Positions 25,235-38,717 of a stretch of 64,000 nucleotides of DNA are shown piece by piece. This DNA is from Paracyclopina nana (lineage: Eukaryota; Arthropoda; Copepoda; Cyclopoida; Cyclopettidae). Made by a program: the position numbers and the translations under genes. The notes beneath the pieces were generated by a model. The model was not told the DNA's origin. It did not search any database and was given only the letters and a program-made list of their open reading frames with translations. Every line of letters starts with the position of its first letter. Position 1 is the first letter of the stretch. The stretch spans positions 13,206,001 through 13,270,000 of the forward strand of contig JAGUCH010000001.1 in the NCBI GenBank assembly GCA_019096065.1. The letters run 5' to 3'.

Positions 25235-27895
25235 ACAACTTACATACTAATACACACATCTACTACAACTACCATGCAGCAACTACTACAACTACCCCCG
25301 AAAAAAGGCCAAAATTTTCCTTGCGATTTCTAAATTTTTCTCGCCGTGAAGACGAAGAGGCACTAGCAGAAGATGGATGATGGTGAGCAACTACTACTAC
25401 AACTACAAAAGTTACCTCTACTACGGATATAAAGTACCTTTTTACATCATACTATGTATACAAGAATTTCGCTGATGACGTTTGGATAATATTTTTGTTT
25501 TGTTCTGGCTCAATCAATTAAGTTCTACTGTACTGCATTTTCTCTATATGCCACCATCCACTCTTGTGTGTGTGCCCCCCTTTTCTGCCAACTTCTACGA
25601 CAGCAGCCCCCAAGTTCCTATGGTTATTATTTGCTTTGAATGAGTGCAGATTTGAAAAAAATAATTGCGTACTGCAATGCTTAGTCACTTTTTTATATTC
25701 TACTTCTACCACTGAAGCTGAGTGAGTGTGATACAAATGAGACAGAAATTAAAAACCTCGCAAAAAAAGTACAGTTTCTCTTTCTTCCCTCCTGCTCTGA
25801 AATATAAACGAACTGTTTTAGTACAATTTTCCCTATATGTATACCAGACTTTTTCTCTGTTTCTGATGATATATATACAACGTGTAGGGTAGCAGCAGTT
25901 GCAGCATTATTTTGAACCACCACCAATTCTACAACACCATGAGCCCTGACAACATGCTCAAACTTGATGATTATTTTTGTTTCTGAAGAAAAAAAAGCTT
26001 TTCTCCTTCCCCCACCCTGGTGTACGATATGAGCTATATTTTTGGACGACAAAAAAGATGCTGTACCTCTGCAAAATGATGTTCTATTTTGGACTACTAC
26101 TACCTTTGATGATTGGGTCACCAGGTGACTGCTGAAACTTGTTGCTCTGCTGCTACGCGATGAAGGAAACTTGAGAAAAGCGCTAATAATAGTCAATAAT
26201 ATAAATCGATATCATGCTAGTTATGAAAGAACCCAGAAAGATGCTGGCACGCAGTATTAAGATCTACAAAAAACAACCACCCAACTTTTTCCGCTCTGAT
26301 CTTTTTCCTCCTTCTTCCACTCCTCCCACCAAAAATTCTTCATATTTACTAAATGTGTACTGTTTGTCATGAATTCAGCATATCACAGCATTTCGCCCCC
26401 CTACTACTCCCATTAATAGCTCTCCTGCCCAATGCCACACAAACATTGAAAAAACCAGTTTGGTCAATAACATCTACTTCTTCTACTCTAAACACATGAT
26501 CTCCTATCGTCTACTACAATGAATCTTATGAACGAGCACGGTGAAATGCACACATAAAACCCTCCCCAGTTTTGCAAAACAAAGTATACTGCTACTTCTG
26601 TATTGAGTGCCATCATCATTATTGACCCCCCTTACCATTGTATAATTACCTCCCTGAAAAAAAGTTGAAATTGGCAGCAAACTATATTGTTTTGTCGCGC
26701 GTGTGAAAGCATTTCTTTGATGAGTGGAACAAAATCGATCTTAATTTTGCTGCCGCGCAAACTGTGCCTATTGTAAGCGTATGTAGGCCCTCGACTTGAT
26801 CTCAACCCTCCTTGGCAAGTGAGCCTGTTCTTGTTTTCTGTCTGAGCCTCAAATGTGATAAAAGTGCTGCTGTTGTTGACCTCAAAAAAGGCCTACTTGG
26901 AAGCAGTGGGGAACTCTTGAATGGGCATATTAACTAGCTAACAACAACTCTTGAGTTGATTTGTGATACATTATTTGAAACCGCGATCACAGCTTCCATT
27001 ATTATTGATGATGAGTAGTCAAAATGCCACTGATACTGCCCTCCCCCTCAAAAGAACTGAACTTGGCATTAGAAAAACGTAGTTGATTCCTCGCACCACC
27101 AGTCTTAGTCATCTTAGTAGATTAGAAAAATGGCCTCTGCTTCAACAACTGGCCTGACTTTAAAAAGAAAAGGAGGTACTGACAGCGACAGCAGCGCCCA
27201 AAAGTTGACCTTATTTTGGCGCCCCCTTAATAAGATCTGCATATCGTAGATTCCAAAATCGGCGCCACAGCAGGGAAACCAGACTCACTTGTCCACATTA
27301 CTCTGATCGATGTCGTTGGCTACAAATAACCTATGTACGCACTCAGGCCTTTTTCGCGCGGGGCAACGCACTTATCTGCTTCTACCAAAGTTTGTACGGT
27401 GGGTGGAAAAAGAAACGACTACTACTACTACTGCCCAGCTTGAATTTTGATCTACACTGTACAATGTCTATATTTTTGCTGCTGCTGCTGCTATTGCTAA
27501 AAATACTGTTCTCCCCTTCTCCAACTCCTCCTCTCTTTTCAATAAATATGCTATATATATATTTCGAAAATCTTGGAAAATACTTAGCAAAGCTTTGTGC
27601 AAATTCTCCTACTATATTCTTTGTATGAAATGAACCACAGGCAAAGCCTATTTTGCAAGATATCCTACTGTCATCTAAAACTGAAAAGTAAGTAGTTATT
27701 CTCTATCCTCCCCTTGTAGATCAAGAAAGCTTTTTTTCTGTTGCCATTATTGTGTCTATATTTCATGCCCAATTATATACTATATGATGACAAAACAAAT
27801 ACTACATTGTAATTCACACAACACAATATATACCACAACAAGAATACAACAAAGTATAAAAAAAGACATTCAAAATAAATAAAAAAAAAAATCAA
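25235..27895 (+). other. Probable long 3' UTR of the TGIF gene
   Basis: Downstream of the stop codon the + strand is rich in pyrimidines and in ACTAC/CTACAA runs (for example 25,258-25,300 and 25,388-25,412) and has no coding potential. The first convincing polyadenylation signals on this strand are the overlapping AATAAATAAA at 27,874-27,883. A 2.6 kb UTR is usual for a developmental regulator, but only transcript data would show where the message ends. Confidence 0.4.
27874..27883 (+). terminator. Candidate polyadenylation signal of TGIF
   Basis: Two overlapping AATAAA hexamers precede an A run. They are assigned to TGIF only because no other + strand gene lies upstream. Confidence 0.35.
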
Positions 27896-30800
27896 AATCG
27901 ACACCACTCTCATCGTTGTTTTTTCGCTTGAGAAGGAAACCGGTTCTTTCTCGCCTCACCACCAGAAGTTGATAATTTCATCGAATGTCAATCCTCGCGT
28001 GAATTATCTGTAGATCAAAGTGGGCGCTCCCCACAATTCAGAAAGCTACTGCTGCTGATTCGCCGTAGAAAATCACTTCTATTGTGTGCGCAGTAAAACA
28101 AAAGATTTTTGGCAATCGTTGCTGGGGTTCCAATTCATCTTTTCTTCAGATAGAATCTTGCAAGAATCGACAATAAAACCTAACTTTTGGCTCCTGACGA
28201 ACAATAAAAATCGCGTCGAGATTATTGGCATGTGTAGCTGCTGCAAAACCCCATAAAATTGAACTTGAAATCTCTCAAGTTCCCCGAAAAAGCTTTAATG
28301 AAAACCCTTGCCTCTTATCATTTTGATGGGGGCCATTTTCGTAGAGCATTGGATCGAAAGAACCTTTCACAAATGCATAGCTGGAGACATGCATGGAAGC
28401 ATAGCATAAGGATTCTAATTGTGATTAGAGATCAGGAATAACCGTCTTTCTGATTACAGTGTGACAGTATCGTCGATAACATGGCGCTGCTGCTTGTCAA
28501 CAGGGCAAACAACGATAGAATAGCCTTAGTGGAACTTAGTTGCGGTATTTTAGCACAGAGTGGCGCTTCAGTCGCTCATCGGGGCAGTCCGAAAAAAAGT
28601 CTTAAAAAACTCGGTTTACAATTAGCTAAAAATGCCAAACTCCCTTTGATGCGTCGAAATGTCATTAAGTTTGTCTTATATGTCCACTAGAACCCACTGA
28701 AACCCTTGAATTGCGAAAATAATCTGCCCCGATGGAGCTCCCAGCGCCATCTCGCGTAGGAATTATCCCTACTCAAAACTGTTGTTCCACTAAGCCTATT
28801 ACTGCTGCTGGCTGCTGCTGAGGCACTGGCTCGTTTTCAGCGACAAACAGCTTTTGCGCGCCAAAAAATGTCGTTGTTTTTTTGTCACGCCTTGTGGGGC
28901 CTACAGCATAAAAGTAGTGATTAAGGAGAGTGATGAGTCTGGTTTTTGGAGCGCATGCCAACGTTTTGGTCAGGTTTTAAATGACAAATGTATACGGGCC
29001 TAGAGGCCTAAGTAATTTTTTTGTGAGTGGCAAAAGTTGCATGAAGGAGCGATTGACATTGCTAGCACACGAAATCGCTCTGATCACTGGCTTATCTTTG
29101 AATGAAGGAAAATTCTTTGCACGCTTAAAGCACACACGCATTTTTTTTACTGTATGCTCAGAGATCAGAGAACTTCTTTGGTTGGGCACATTGCATAGTG
29201 CAGAATTGTTGGGCTCGTTAGCTTCTGCAGCTCATTATTTATGCCCTTATTATTATTTTTTGTTTGTTTGCAAAAAAGATCGACAAGTTGAAAAGGAGAT
29301 AAGCTTTTTTGTCCAGAAACTGCTACTATCGGTGGCATAGACGACAAAATAAGATTATGTCACTCACGTAAAACTGGCTAAATTCAGCAATAAATAACTT
29401 TCGAAAATTGATTGGTTTTTGGCTTCAGGATGTTATTGCATGTAGTAGTGGCACATAATTGGCCTTTTCAAAGCAAGCAAAAGTTTATTGCTTAGATTGT
29501 TTCTATAAACTGACCCAGACTATTGGCAAGTTGTAGCGCAATTTTTGCCCCAAAAATAGTTGCAGCGGAGCAATTAGCCTAACCAGTAAAAGGTCAGCGG
29601 AAAAGCATAATTTGCCTCTTCTGCAGCAGCAGTTGCAGGCAATTTGTTTGCTCCTCTTGACAAATCGTCGACCTAAAGATTTGGCAGAAATTACTAAAGA
29701 TGAGCGTTTAATTAAAGTGTGCTCATGAGCAGCTTGCGTAATTACTCGCACGTAGAGCTAATTGGCATACTGATACACACTCCTGTTCTTTGACATGGAT
29801 CCCAAAAATAAGGCACTTAACCCAAATGTGTAGTTGGTGCGTAAACAATTTTCAAATAGTCTGATGCTGGTTGTTACTAAGGGAATATTGTAAAATGTTT
29901 ACACATCTTGTAGAAGTCAATGATTCCTGGCATGTTTGCTAGTAAATTGGCCGCCAGCATAGCTCAGTGGACCATTTCGCATTGTCTTCAAAGCCAGGGA
30001 TGTAGAAGGCCAGAGATGATGACACAGATGCTAGTAGCTGATAATTGCACGCACATTTGGGATGCCTCCGGCCTTGCTGTGATCCCAATTACTGCAGATC
30101 ACTATTATATATTTAGCTACTGTGTCCTACACACCAGGATTTACGTAGGTGTGTTTATAGTGCTCATATCTTGAGAGAGAGGTCAATCAAAAATGGCGTG
30201 TGCAATTTTTGGGTGTAGTGTAATTGGCCCCAATAATTTTCATGCGGGAAGGAGGCGACTTTTAAAGAAAACAAAGGGCTGAGAAAACGTTGCATCAGCT
30301 GCGAAGCGGGACATGATTTACTGCGAAGCCTTTGATGTGGCTTCTGTTGAGATAGCACCACTGCTTCCATAGGTTGTACCATCTAACACATTGGACGCGG
30401 ATTTAATATCAGAACTGATGTAAATAATCCTCGGCTTTTTTACCTCCGCACATAGCACCTGCTGTTTTTAACTTTGCTTTTTTTAATACAATTTCCGACT
30501 TATCGTTTTCACGCACAAAGTATGCTTATTTAGGCGTTATTTTTAGAGAGAGAGAGACTAAAAAGTGGCATGACACTTGCTTTTGATGTATGTACGTACA
30601 GCTTGCAACAATAGCGGTAATGGGTTTATTTTGCTACACTATTTAACACATGGCTCAAATTAATTGGGTGGTTGGACTAATGTGGCTTAATGGCAAATCT
30701 TCTCAGTGGTGGCCCCCATTCTTTGGTAGAACACGACGCTCAAATTAACCGCTGCTGTTATTGCTCCTGCTACATATTCCCATGCATATGCTACAGCCTA

Positions 30801-33660
30801 TCGAGCAATTTGCACGGGAAAAGCGTTCCCATCATCAATCGGGACGACTAAGCATTTAAGACATCGTAGTTTTTTGCTGCACCACCAGTCTAAAAAATGG
30901 TGTGGTCAACAACACACACCAACAAAAAAAGTGCATTTCTGCTCGTGGTGGCGGCCAATTGAGATATCAAACTCGAGACAATTTAATTGGACTTCTTTTG
31001 CCTGTTATTTGGCAAAAGTCCGCCATTTTGGTGCTAGCTACTTGTCAATGTCAATGTGTCTGAGTTTTCAATTTTGTATAAATTCAAAGGAAGTCAGTCA
31101 AATGACTTGCTTCGACTGTAGCTGCTGCTGCATGTGGACCATAATACAATGACAATTGTGGAGGCCCCCGTCACCTTGGACTTGCATTCTCCACAAATAC
31201 GCACGCATTTTCTGCACCTTAAGCTCAACTTCCTCGGAGTGCTTACACTTTGCACGACATTCATGCGGGATCCGTAAACAAACAAAATGCTGAAATCAGA
31301 TCTCTTTCGATTAATGCTCTCATGTCACAGCATATATACATGGCAGAAGCAGGTGACAGGGTCCTTTGTTCAAACTTTTACTGCACATTGATAGAGAGTC
31401 TCTCCCTCTCATTAAATGCGTCGTCGAAAACACACACACACACCGTATTTGATGGTGCTTCGAAATTACTTAATGCAGGTACTGAAGTCGCGGTTTCTGT
31501 GTGAATATCTACGCAATTTTCTGTCAGGGTGACTCCATGATCATTAGAGGGGAGGACTGAAACTACCCCATGCCATATCTAACCACAAAACTTTGCTTTG
31601 TAGGTTCCGGCCAACTTTTGCAAAACAGAAGCAGATCGAGGTGCTTTTTGTTTGGACGTGTACTACAACTTTCCCCACTACTAGAATGCTAGAAGCCGCT
31701 CTAATGAACGGAAATTCCTCCACAAGGGTCCACTACACGAAGTTATTATTACGCTATCGAGTGGCTTTTGCTTTTAAAGCTCCTTCCTTCTTTGCTATAA
31801 ATCAGCCTAGTTACCCAGTTGGGTAATGAAATTCTTAGCAGCGGCCTCAAATAAGCGTGGTGTCATCTCGATGATGTGGTATGTGTAGCCAACTGAATTC
31901 TCGAGGCAAAGGCAGCAATTACGGATTTTACACGGTTCTGAATTCCCCCAGTGCACAGTTGTCTCGCGTCTCCATTCCAAATTCGGTAAAAAAGTGTGAG
32001 CTAGCTGGCGGTATCGATTTTATCGGTGATCGCAGGTCAAAACCAAGGGCTCGAAGTTGTGTCAACGACCAATGCACTCAAAAAGTTAGTGAAGTATTTA
32101 CGACACGGTTTTCATGAATCCCGGAAATTCCGAAGCCTTTCCAAGTCGCTAGCCGCAATTAAGACGCTTATTCGAGACTCGTACTGTCTGATTTGTGACA
32201 GATAACAATCCGATTTTGAAGAAAAGGGTGTCTATCTTGGCGATGACTTGGTGGCTTTTGACATGGACTCCGACACGCTGGATCACAAATGTGACATGTG
32301 CTGCTAGTTGTTTGGAGCACCATAACATATGGCATATATACGCAGCTTGCTCAACTTTTCCCCATTTTCCGGAATTAGCCTGTCTGTCTGGCCGCAGCAG
32401 CACTTCTTTGCATTAGCAGACATATTATTATGTGGGCACGACGACGCAAAAAACCAGCAGCCCCAACAGATTACAAGGCTTTGTAGCAGATTACGAACGA
32501 GCAGCGCGGCTCGAAATACAAGATTGCAGCGAACGACTGGAGCTGACAAGTGTAGAACTGCGCCTCAATAATAGCTAATGTGACCTAATTACCTTTTGCG
32601 ACTTTTTTCTCTAAAGCGTGCAGGATCGCTATGATAGCCCAGGGCCAAGTTTTTCAGCTAAAGTCCACAATAGCCTTGACAATGTGATTCATGGAATTTC
32701 ATCAAAGCTCTTTTTCGCCCCATAAAGAGAGCGGACATGGTGGCTTGCATTAGCCATGATTTCGGGACAGCTCATATTCAAGGAAATTTAGCTAAGAGGT
32801 TTTTTGCTTGAAATGCATCAAACGAACCCCCATCTCGCTGCTAGCATTTTTCGCGAATCCCCAAAACATCTGGAGATTTTTTTGTTGTCCTTCTTGACTG
32901 ACAAACCCCCTTAACTTTTCTTGGCTGGAGAGCTAACATGACAGGCTAATCAGCAAAAAGTAGGGCAAAAAGAGCAGCTCTAATGCATAATTAATTCGAT
33001 ATCCAAGAGCAAAATGATCAAAAGCGAACGATTTCGCCACGGCTTTGTTTCTTAGGAGCTCCAAATGAGAGAGTAAAAGGTAACCTTGTAGCCTAGGAAA
33101 TCTGTGTGATTAATTTTGCGTAAGAATTCTTCTGATCCTGGCTGGTGCAGGATTTTGACACTAGACAAAGACTTTTGGCTTTGAAGCTGCCAGCTTAGCA
33201 GCAACCTGCTCCAAAGCCAGTTTCCCGCGCTTTTCGACCTACTACTTACGTCCCCACGTACGCGGCGCCTAGCAACATGTCTTGGCCTGACCTTCCAGCT
33301 CAGCTCAATCCAAATTTATTCCTTGCACGGACTCCGTACGACATCTGACGGCGATTCGTGTCGAACTAGACATCTACCGGCCATTTCGCGAGTTTTCCAC
33401 TACTTCCATATCGAACAACAGTTTTTCAGGCATTCTTAGAGTTTTCCTTTCGGCTAAAAATAGCAAGTTTTGATAAAAGTGAAGAGATGTGACTTTTTCA
33501 CTTGGATTCCGCCAATTTTGCTGCCATTTAATGATGCATTTTATTATTTTTATACGAAATTTTACTGTTCTAATGAGGAAAAGTAGATCGGTCTAAAACC
33601 GATTCCATCAAACGTTTGTAAATAAACAAGCGATTTTTCAATACAATTATTAAGACCAAA
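27896..33660. other. Gene-free non-coding stretch
   Basis: No supported gene on either strand. Open frames are short and isolated. A GA run (30,545-30,557) and a CA run (31,430-31,443) are the only obvious simple repeats. The last 100 bp must contain the promoter of the uL22m gene, but I see no TATA box there. Confidence 0.55.
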
Positions 33661-34462
33661 ATGTCGCTTGGAAGGGCGTTGGCAAGGCTTACCTCAGTCA
33701 GTAAAAATCTGAATATCAACTCTAGTAGAGGTAGTCCAAAATTGAGAAGAAGTAAAATGGCGTTTGATTGTGATTTTTTTTGCAGATATCAGCGTATCGT
33801 GTGCAGCTTTCATCAATTCTAAAAACCCTCGTGATCCCATTTCTTGGGCGACCTCCAGTCAGATTCCCTTGCCAGATGGCGGCTTTCTTCATTACAACCC
33901 AGAAGTTCGAGCTGGAACTGAAAAATGGCACGAACCGGTGGAGCAGCCGTTTTCGGGCAAGGAAAAGTTCGAATGGCCAACGTTCAACGACCGCGTACAT
34001 GCTCCTGATGGCACTTTTCGACCGGCCTACGTCTGCCACATGCGAACAAAGATTAAATATTCAAATGACAAAATGTGGTATATTGCGTCTCTGGTCAGAG
34101 GCATGACAGTGGACGAGGCTTTGAAGGAGCTCAAGTTTGTCAAGCTGAAAGGTGCTAGAGTGGTCGAAGAAGTGATTGAAGAGGCCAGAGATATGGCTTT
34201 GCGAGAGCATCATTTCGAGTTTGCCACAAATATGTGGGTAGCTGAGTCGTTCTCCGAGAACTTTGAAAACATCAAAAATGTTCGGAGGCACGCCAGAATG
34301 AAAATGGGACAAGTCATGCATAGGTACATATCATACTTTGTGCGCCTTGAAGAGGGAATTCCACCAAAGGACTACTACCATCGCAAAGCTCTCCGAACAT
34401 CCCATGAAATGTTGGCAGATTATGTGAAAGAACATCGTAGTCAGTTTATTCACAAGTGGTAA
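33661..34462 (+). CDS. mRpL22: Mitochondrial large ribosomal subunit protein uL22m
   Basis: A component of the mitochondrial 39S subunit that lines the peptide exit tunnel. Two exons, 33661-33700 and 33786-34462, join in phase 1 to give 238 residues, close to the family's usual length. The start ATG has an AAA before it and opens a basic, hydroxylated N-terminus (MSLGRALARLTS) fitting a mitochondrial targeting peptide. The uL22 core includes MTVDEALKELKFVKLKGARVVEEVIEEA written in family style (residues about 118-145), followed by the basic beta-hairpin region with RRHARMKMGQ. The stop codon overlaps its AATAAA polyadenylation signal at 34,461. It is tail-to-tail with the coiled-coil gene at 34,770, about 300 bp away. 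Confidence 0.93.
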
Positions 34463-34466
34463 TAAA
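34461..34466 (+). terminator. Polyadenylation signal of mRpL22
   Basis: AATAAA begins on the second base of the TAA stop codon, so the 3' UTR is extremely short if this signal is used. Confidence 0.6.
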
Positions 34467-34568
34467 TTATGGAAAATATGGAAAAATATGGAATGAAGAT
34501 CCTGATAGTACTTTAGTGAGTAGAAGTTCTCTTTTGATTACTTAAAAAAGTCATTTTGCAAAAACAGA

Positions 34569-34574
34569 TTTATT
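34569..34574 (-). terminator. Polyadenylation signal of the coiled-coil gene
   Basis: AATAAA on the minus strand (TTTATT as shown), about 200 bp after the stop codon of the coiled-coil gene and about 100 bp from the end of mRpL22. Confidence 0.55.
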
Positions 34575-34769
34575 GACGTTGTGTGATGGTTCGCTTAGGA
34601 CATGATTTTCATGGATTTAGGTTGGTGCTGCAACTGGATGTTCTGCAAAAATTAAGCCTTTTTCAAAAGAAATCTGAGCATGATCTTTGTTCTTTTAACA
34701 TATTTCAGATATTGTGCGCGAAGTTCAACCGCTTTACTTCGTGATGCTGATATTCCATGTGAAATCAAA

Positions 34770-37700
34770 TCAAGAGTGTAACGAATTTCGCAAGTCACTA
34801 ATTGAGAGTTGGTTCAAACTCAAATTGTCCAGAATTTGGTTGAATGTGATCTCATAAGATGCCAAAACCTCTTTTATGTTGGCTAGCTTTTTTTCAATTT
34901 GCTCTGTTTGCTTCACATTTTTCGTCTCATCAAAGGCCACAGCTCCTAAAATTCATGAAAACAAGAGCAATTATTATCTGGAAGTAAATAGGCAAAAATG
35001 TACTTACTTAGATTTGATCGCATTTGGTCAAATTGCGCTGCAAAGTCTTGGCTTCGTGATTCCAATGAGGAAATTCTCGCTAGGAAAAGTTCAGTTGCAT
35101 TCTCCAGCTTTTCTTTTTGGCTTTTTAACTCAGCCTCATTTGCCTTTTTAAAGGTTTCATAAGATCGCCTTAGCCTGTTATGACCTACAAATAGGAGAGG
35201 TTTAGTGAATTTCTGGCACATGCGAGCGAAGTCGGCTCACTTGTCTGATCCTCTAAAACAGCCGTTTTTAGCTCATCTATCTCGGTTCTAAAAACTCCTG
35301 GACTTCTATCACGTGCTATTGCACTTGGAGGTGTAATGGACTTTTTTCTCATTGAGGCTGCAGTCTTCAATTCACACTCGTGGATCCGGCTTGTAAGTGC
35401 TTCTATTTGAGTTGGAACATTGGCTAATTTTGAAGCATTTTCCATCAGTTTTGCCACTTGTTTCCTTACATCTATCAAATCATTCAACTTGAGTGTCAAG
35501 TCGTCCATTTCTATAGAATGTTTGTCTATAATATGGATTGACTTTGCCACCTCCTGATGGACAAATTCCACGTGCTTTTCCAGACTTGAGAACTTGGGTA
35601 GCAATTTGGAGCTTTCTAGCTTTACCTCACTAATTGCTGACTTGAATTCACCTCTAATCTGCTTTAATTCTTGCTGCAATCCTTCAGCCTCGAATTTTCT
35701 ATCAAGTTGAGATTCCTTCAATGCTTTTTGAACTTCAAGAATTTCGTGCTGAATGCAATCAATTTTGCTCAAGGCTTTGCTTGATTTGATTATCTCAAGA
35801 ATATCATCGTTTGTCTTCAGCCGAGAAGCGTCTAAGCTTTCGAAATCGATAGCCAACTTCTCAATTTGTTTGTTCACCTCATTCATTTTGCTATCAGTGA
35901 TTTTTGCCCTGCTGCTATGCAAATCTACTAGTTTTGACTCAAGCTGGCCATAATCCTTGATAGTCGCTTCATACCTCTTGGCCAGATTAGAAAGCTTCAT
36001 CTCCATAGTTTTGGCTAGGCTATCTACTTTTTCTGCGTAAGCTTTCACTTCCTGGTCAAGCCTTTTGAATTCATTTTCATCCCCCAACTTGCGACTGTCA
36101 AAGTGGCTTTTCAACTTTTCTTCTAGGAGGGAGAATATTTTTGTTTCAATTCGCCTAAGCTCAGCTTCATTGCTTTCACTCATTTTGACGCTACTGCTTT
36201 GAAGCTTGGACAACTTAGTCTCGACACTTTTAAATTGGCTGCCAAGATTATCATTTGTCTGTTCCTGTAACGCTCCCATCCTTTCCAAATCTTGAGTTGT
36301 TGCATTTAATTTAGTTTTCAAGTCTGAGCTGTCAAACATGCAAGAATCCAAGGATTTTTGCACGTCAAGCAGTTTTTTGTCAAAAGATTTGACCATTTCA
36401 GAATACTCTGATTCTGCTACACAATTTCCCAGTGACGTGATCATTTCAGACTCCTTTTCAATTTTTTTCTCAAGTTCCTTTTTAGCCTCTATTAGTTCAG
36501 CTTTTGATGCAAATTTGTTCAGCACAATAGGATTGAATGCCATTTTTTCAAGTCTTGCTTCTATGGTCCTGAATTGTTCCTCTGACTTCGTTTCGATTCT
36601 TTTTATGATATTTGCATGCTCCTCCCTTCTAATGCAGTTTTCGATGGCCCTATTGCAGGCCTTTTCATAATCATCTAGCTTGACGTCTACCATAGCTTTG
36701 GTCTCCTTTATGGAAGCTTCAATGGCTTTAACGCATTTTGTGACTTCAATGGTGTCAGCTTTTTTTGTGAATTGATCTAGAAAAGCTGGATCAATTGAAC
36801 CCTTCCGCAAGTTTTCCAATGTTTCAGTCACGTACTTTTTCAAGTCGTAAATTTCCCCATGAAGTTTTGCTAATGCATCGTTGCTTTCACATTTTTTGGC
36901 GTAATTGTCGAGGACTGATGGATTTATCGATGTTCTTTTGAGCGTTTCCAGCTTCAAGTCGACAGCCTTGGCTTGCTCTTCAGCCATTTTCTTATAATGG
37001 TCAGAGCATTCTTTCTTTGAGTGAGCATTTTTCATTTGCTCCTGAATTTTTGCCTCAAAAGATTTACTCAACTCGGTTTTAATTTTTCGTATTTCACTAG
37101 AGCTTTCACTTTTGAAGTCTTCAACCCTCTTTAGCTCAGAGTTTATGCTTTCTAATTTAGCCACTAGGTTTTTCGTTAATGCATCTGTTTCAGCTATCTT
37201 CTTAAAATTCTGATTGATTTTGGCTGCCAATTCAGCTTCGAGAGATCGGGCAGTATTTTCTACCTCTTTGAAATGTGCTGCGTTTTTCTCACCTAGTTCT
37301 TTAAGAGCTTCTTTTGTGGCGGAAACTTCTACTATTTTTGACTCTAAAGCGTTGATTGTGTTCTGTATTGTTTTACTGCTTTCACTTGCACTCTTTTTAG
37401 TTTCTAGCAATTTAATATCCTCTTTCAGTGATAATTTCACCAATTGCAGCTTGCTTTCCAAATTATTCTCATTGTCATTGATAGCTTTTGAAAGTTTTCC
37501 TTCAATAGAATTTATAGATTTTTCGAGTTTGGCGGTTGTATCCAACCATTCTGACTTTGACTCAGTTGCGGATGCTGCATATTTGCTTTCCAATTTAGCC
37601 AATGCATCGGTCAAATTTTTGTCCAGCTCTTTCTTTGTATCAAAAATCTTGTTTTCCAGACTGTCCTGAATGTTTTTGGCACTTTGTTGCACCTTTGCAT

Positions 37701-38515
37701 TCAAGGTGTCCGTAATATTAGCTTCATGGTTTACTCCTGCCTTTTGCATTATCAGCATTTTGCTCTCTAAAGCTTCAATTTGTAAAGCAAATTGGCTGAC
37801 TTTGGCCATCATTTGGCTATGAGAATCAAGCTTAGATTCGATGTTGCTGATTTTGCCATTTTTGGCCTCGCAAAGGCTTTTGAAAGCGTTGAAATCGTTA
37901 ACCATTTTCACGCTATGATTTTTGAAGGAAAGACTCTGTTGCTCCTTGAGTGACTTAATCTCCAATTCAAGGTCTTGGTGGCTTATTTTCTTGTCGATTT
38001 CAGCTTCAATCTTCATGAGTCTTTCATTGCTTTGCCTTTCATTTTTTCCTTGAATGAAACAACTGTCATTACCTTCAGTAACAAAATTCCAAAGGTTAAT
38101 TACCGAGAGCGATGAGATCTGTTTGCAGCGTTTCTAAGCTCTTTTCAAGGACTTGTATTTTACCATTTTCATTAGCGTTGATGCACTCCATGTTTTTTGT
38201 CCAAATTCCCAAAGTTGTCTCTAGAAAAAGAATATTTAAAGCATGAATTATCTTGTGAGAGCTTGTACTGCAATCTAATTGTTACCCAGCTTAGCTATCT
38301 TTCCCGAGAATTTTGAGCATTTTGAGCGTTCTCTGTTGCAAGACTCCTCAAATCTTCCTGCATTTTTCGGATTTCTGCCTCGCTTTTTGACTGAACATCA
38401 CCCAAGTCATTATCTAGAAATCTCATATAGGATGTTTGGATAATTTTTCTCTCCATGTATTGTATTACCGAGTCTGGAAAGTTTGTCACCGAGGTGAACG
38501 TCAAGTTGATGCAAT
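34770..38515 (-). CDS. Long coiled-coil protein, C-terminal part (gene interrupted by transposon)
   Basis: This is the downstream portion of a gene that starts at 46,982. Minus-strand exons: tail of the interrupted exon 38515-38469, then 38413-38286, 38220-38104, 38048-35241 (2.8 kb, fully open), 35184-35008 and 34945-34770. All junctions have GT/AG sites and phase 1, except that exon 38413-38286 runs into TAG at 38,295-38,297 unless one base is added near 38,300. The product is almost wholly heptad-repeat coiled coil rich in K, E, S and L, with short repeated blocks of the type ESKL and ETKL, as in structural or centrosomal proteins. I do not recognise the family. The long exon has no stop despite the upstream insertion, so either the insertion is recent or this half is still used. 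Confidence 0.8.
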
Positions 38516-38517
38516 AC
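38516..38517. repeat. Left copy of target-site duplication (AC)
   Basis: AC directly precedes the CCCCACTAAGT end; the matching AC is at 46,084-46,085. A 2-bp match alone is weak, but removing one copy restores the host frame. Confidence 0.65.
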
Positions 38518-38528
38518 CCCCACTAAGT
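38518..38528 (+). repeat. Left terminal inverted repeat of CACTA element
   Basis: CCCCACTAAGT, an 11-bp perfect inverted match to the right end; similarity continues after one mismatch as TTT. Confidence 0.88.
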
Positions 38529-38585
38529 TTTTCGCGGCAGAGGGACGACTTGCTTTTCAACTGCATTTCGGATTATTTAAGTTGA

Positions 38586-38595
38586 TGTAGTTAAG
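38586..38595 (+). repeat. Subterminal repeat TGTAGTTAAG, left copy
   Basis: The same 10-mer recurs in direct orientation near the right end at 45,919-45,928; the overlapping GTTAAGTTG at 38,590-38,598 also recurs at 45,854-45,862. Short subterminal repeats bound by element proteins are typical of CACTA transposons. Confidence 0.5.
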
Positions 38596-38717
38596 TTGGG
38601 ATGCAGTAAATAATAAGGACTGGAGCAGTACTGCAAGTGTCACTTAAATAATTTGTCACTTCTGCCAACCAGTCTATTTGACTGCTTTGCAGTTGACTTA
38701 TTTAAGGGACCTTTTTT

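Noticed and set aside
25693..26196. 167-codon open frame on the minus strand
   Set aside because: It lies in the low-complexity region after TGIF, has no splice partners and resembles no protein.
35753..37669. Several hydrophobic plus-strand frames that look membrane-like
   Set aside because: They are antisense to the long coiled-coil exon; S/F/L richness comes from its K/E codons.
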